Source: Prostheceraeus crozeri
Taxonomy: Eukaryota > Platyhelminthes > Polycladida > Euryleptidae
NCBI GenBank assembly: GCA_907163375.1
Contig: CAJQUW010015597.1
Location: 124,001 to 188,000, forward strand
Direction of reading: 5' to 3'
DNA: 64,000 nucleotides
Each line of letters begins with the position of its first letter. The stretch's first letter is position 1. Under the pieces are notes generated by a model. That model did not search any database. It was not told where the DNA came from and saw nothing but the letters and a program-made list of their open reading frames with translations. Position numbers and translations under genes: made by a program. Positions 60,601-64,000 of this stretch are shown here, piece by piece.

Positions 60601-63398
60601 GAACTTGACAGAATTTAGGAAGAATGGACAGCCGACATGCGTTGCTGTTTTCGCATGTAAAGTCAGCACGATTAGATCATTGGCAAATTTCTATATTCGC
60701 ATAATTGATAAGTGAAAGAACTCGCACGATCCTATCTATAGTTGAGGGACTTGGGAGCTGTCAGACTTCAATTAAGCTAGCACAAATAACAACATTTTCA
60801 AGCTTACATGTATCACACTAAGTTTTATTGACTTGTTGAGGGTATTGATAAAAACCTACATAATTCATCAGCTTTGTTTTGTTTTCGCTTTTTTATATCT
60901 CTTTTTAAAGCTTCTGTACTTATCATTCCATTGCTTATTATTCGGATTAATTTCTAACTGCTGATCTGTTAACCTAACGATGCAATAATCAAATTTAGAT
61001 GTTTGGATTTCACTTTTTTGTAGGGACAATTTTTTCATCTAGCACCAATATCTAATGTATAATATGAGTTTACGGCAGTTCTAAAGCGGTCCACAAGCAT
61101 GCATTTTATGTCTAGATTGTAGGCTCCTATAGTATTTCTAAACCCGTTTGATTTTGACCGCAATATTGACGCAATTGCCAGCAAGTATGAAGAAAGCAAT
61201 AAAATAATCGCTATGAAACTGTTCAAGCCTGAAATGGGAATCCTACTACGCGGGAATTCACTTATCATGATATGCAAATCCAATTCTCAGCAATAAGCGA
61301 AAGACATGTGCATACTACAACTGTCAAATAAGCTTGGATCTTAAATATCTAGTATTTGTGAAGAAAGTAGAGTTTACGAGTCCAAGACAGTTGAAACATT
61401 TGAAATATTGTATATAGATTTTCCTGTCAAGTCAAAGGCATTTATTTATTTTCTATTTAAAATCATCATGTTTCCCGTGTGATCCTGACGACAGGTGGAA
61501 TATAATTATATGAAGAATGTAAACGGCTCATGATGGAAAAATCACTGAAGCCGTTCATATTACTTGTGAAAACAATTATTCTGTCAGTCATTATTGCATT
61601 TCAGACAGAACAATGATAGTCATCCTACTTTGTGCTACATTTACTTTGAGTACTGCACGACTCTTCTATGCCTGAAAATTCAATCCCTGTACATCAGAAC
61701 TGAATATTGACCATGTTTCAAATGATGTGTAGCACTCAGTATGGATATAGGTAGGAAACATAATGTTCACTAGATCAGATTTTGATATTGATTAGGAGGA
61801 TTGATCCAGCGCTCTCATAAATTTGAGCAAAATTTTCACGATTTAACTATAGTCCTTACGAGGACTAAAGTAACTTTCACAGAGACAAACTAGGAATGGT
61901 CAATCATAAATCAAAAGTAGAAAATTTATAGCATGGCCTCAACATTCGGCAGAAGCAGTCGGATGTTGATTTTTGCTTGTAATGCAAGTATTGAACATTT
62001 CTATTATCTCTGGGCGCAGACATAGAATTACGGCATTTAGCCTCAGACATGCATTTTGAATAGTTAACACGCATTTCAATTGTTCGCTTTAATGCAGTTT
62101 CATCGGAAGCCTGTTAACACGTGAGTTCAGTTTTCTGCAATGTCTACACCAATTTGGAATGTTTAGATTCATTTATGAAATGTTGATACTATTTTAGGAC
62201 TTGCAGCTAATATGAAATATTTTGCTATTTCATGTGCTCAGCAGACAGTTATAAAATTGTAATATCCCTCATGTGATTGTCAGAGATCTTATCGGAAAGA
62301 ACATTTACAAAAGAATTATTAAGTTTTGAAATAGAAAACATTTGTCAACTTTCAAATGATATTCTGAGATGAGATTTTATGGTTGTTTGAATTATTTCCT
62401 GTATTTCCAATAGAGTTTTCGTCCCGTTTTTGCTCCGATACCGATTACATTATTCTGCACGTCGAACGCATCCGAACATCGACTTGACTCTGCTACTATT
62501 CTCCAATTCTCACTATTTTCCGAACAAAGGTCGCATGGCTCCACATGAAGCCGCACATCTCTTGAGAGTTCTACTACTTCTCTCCCATGGCCGTTATCCA
62601 TCATGCTGCCGCGTTGCTTCATTATCTGATTGCCTTTCTTGGCGAGCATTGGAGACGCGTGCGAACAGAGGTCGCTTTGATGGCTATCTCAGCAATTCTG
62701 TGGGGGACGATGCATTATCGAGGACAGGAGTCGAATATTGACATTCTCGGAGTTGATATAAGTTCTGTGGGATACGGTTTGAGTAGCAGGACCTAGCTTC
62801 TAATCATCTAATCGAAGTGATTAACAGATCAATCCTAGTTCAGATGCTCAGTTAAACCGTGAAATTGACTCCTGATTGTTTAATGTCTGGCCACTGCTTA
62901 AATTATGAAATTAATTGTCATAGTGGAACAATTTTCCATATTAATCGAATCAAACAGTTGTTTATGCTCCCTTTCAAATAGGACAGGTTTATACTCCTTT
63001 GCTGATTACGTATTTCAAATTTAATCTGTGTGTGACAGCTTAAAAAATAGGGAGCTGTGCTGATGTCTGGAGATGTGAACTCGGCCCATTGATGATACTT
63101 CACGTATGAAATTACTATATATTATTTACTCACATTCTTGATGATTGAGGACGACACTCATTACTTACACTTGCACTTCTTTAACAACCACTTTTTAAAA
63201 TTTGCTGAAGAGGACGGCAAACTTAAAATATTTTGTATTGTCTCGAATGAAGTAAGAGGTCACATTCATTCATGTCACATACTACCAGGCCATATTGCAA
63301 TTGACTATTGGTTATTCATGTTAGTAGTTTATATTGCTGTCATATTACCATGCTCATCGCAATGCATTATTATCTTCGTTAACCATTTAAGCCCGGCC
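54670..63398. other. AT-rich stretch, no gene seen
   Basis: About 8.7 kb with scattered short frames. The pair of overlapping frames at 62392-62796 lies in a more G+C-rich patch but shows no domain on either strand. No RNA gene or transposon was recognised. Confidence 0.4.
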
Positions 63399-63480
63399 GA
63401 CGAGCGTTGCTCGTCATTAGGGGTCCAGCAGACGAGCGGTGCTCGTCATTAGGGGTCCAGCAGACAAGCGTTGCTCGTAG
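63399..63480 (+). repeat. 32-bp tandem repeat, each unit carrying a small hairpin
   Basis: Two full units (63399-63430 and 63431-63462) and a partial third (63463-63480). Each unit begins with a short palindrome, GACGAGCGTTGCTCGTC, followed by ATTAGGGGTCCAGCA. Unit 2 has a GTT to GGT change in the loop and unit 3 has an arm mismatch. The array follows GTTAACCATTTAAGCCCGGC. A TTAA next to a C-rich end with subterminal GACG palindromes recalls piggyBac-type termini, but this is inference. Confidence 0.85.
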
Positions 63481-63931
63481 CCACTGTGCGTTTAAGATAC
63501 CGGAATAGAAAGCAACTTTTCATTCATAGCCGGCTTGCTCGACTGAGGTGTCTTTTGCGCACGCGTGACTCTGTGACGTCATGCCAATCGATGCAGCCGT
63601 CTTCATTCATCACAGGGAGAGTGAGCGATATTATAACAGGCAGCCAACGCATCAGCCGGTTGTTCCAGAGATCGCTCGTTAAACCCGCTCATTGAGCGCG
63701 TGCATTAAACTTTTCAATGAGGCCTCTCTAATTTTGTTCCAAAGAGCCGCTCATAAACAGACGTCATCACAAACCAAGGCTGCATAAAGAAGAATATGAT
63801 TGACCTACATCCCTGCATCATGTTTACGTCAGAAATGACAGAATGATTAGCAGACCAATCATAATACGATGATGATCCAAAATTACGTCCATGTGCGTCA
63901 ATTCATCACCTTTGTCAGTCGTTGTGACAGC

Positions 63932-64000
63932 ATGGAATACAAAGGACCGAAACGATCACCGCGATTTACCGAAGCAGAGCTTCATGCTTTGGTAGATAGC
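63932..64000 (+). CDS. Start of an ORF resembling a Myb/SANT-like DNA-binding protein (runs off the window)
   Basis: An ATG at 63932 opens a frame that stays open to the last base (23 codons). It reads MEYKGPKRSPRFTEAELHAL and then VDS. A basic stretch followed by an R-x-F-T/S-x-x-E-x-x-x-L-V helix start is typical of Myb/SANT-like domains in transposon-derived and NAIF1-like proteins, including the accessory Myb-like protein of PIF/Harbinger elements. The preceding 500 bases, with the hairpin repeats, could be the end of the same element. Only the first helix is visible, so the family is tentative and no downstream motif can be checked. Confidence 0.45.
   Translation, partial: MEYKGPKRSPRFTEAELHALVDS

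Noticed and set aside
62392..62796. Overlapping frames on both strands in a G+C-richer patch
   Set aside because: Neither strand shows a domain; overlap on both strands is expected from base composition alone.
1..64000. CRISPR arrays, bacterial operons or phage modules
   Set aside because: No regularly spaced direct repeats with unique spacers and no dense coding; splice sites and animal transposons show eukaryotic DNA.

Overview
This window looks like non-coding and repeat-rich DNA from an invertebrate animal. It is AT-rich, host coding sequence appears only as short exons with canonical GT/AG splice sites, and introns exceed 10 kb. It also carries a mix of animal transposons: CR1/L2-like and RTE-like non-LTR elements, a Penelope-like element, Tc1, a mariner relative, hAT and several MITEs. 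I see no operons, prokaryotic genes or CRISPR arrays. I cannot name the phylum from the sequence alone.

The one host gene I recognise lies on the + strand. It is a TIA-1/TIAR-type RNA-binding protein, seen as two exons. The first (19888-20093) encodes most of the third RNA recognition motif. The second (31802-31947) encodes an N/Q/Y/A-rich stretch like the C-terminal tail of this family. The first exon ends in phase 0 and the second begins in phase 0, so they can be joined directly across an 11.7 kb intron. The second exon ends in phase 2. I did not find the preceding exon (with RNP2) or the final exon(s), so the gene may run beyond the window on either side.

Layout, left to right. An RTE 3' fragment (34-290), a solo hAT-like end (about 975) and a non-LTR C-terminal scrap (1774-1908) come first. 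Next is a nearly complete CR1/L2-like ORF2 on the minus strand (2776-5781), broken by one in-frame stop. A 2.4 kb non-autonomous hAT with a perfect 8-bp target duplication follows (9921-12345). Then come a complete but decayed Tc1 (13179-14536), a Penelope RT scrap (14764-15110) and an RTE relic on the minus strand (16747-18360). The TIA1-like exon follows. Its long intron holds a TA-flanked MITE whose terminal repeats are made of about 20-bp tandem units (24874-25771), and a non-LTR C-terminal relic on the minus strand (26362-27185). After the second exon come a weak element candidate (32404-33231), a dispersed repeat pair (38.9 and 41.0 kb) and an internally deleted mariner-like element with about 110-bp inverted repeats (43589-44572). 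A 398-bp self-complementary MITE beside TTAA (46158-46555) and two foldbacks (49.4 and 54.5 kb) follow. At the right edge is a 32-bp tandem array of small hairpins (63399-63480), then the start of an open frame resembling a Myb/SANT-like protein (63932 onward).

Apart from the TIA1-like exons, nearly everything identifiable is transposon-derived. Long stretches between these features show no gene I can support.
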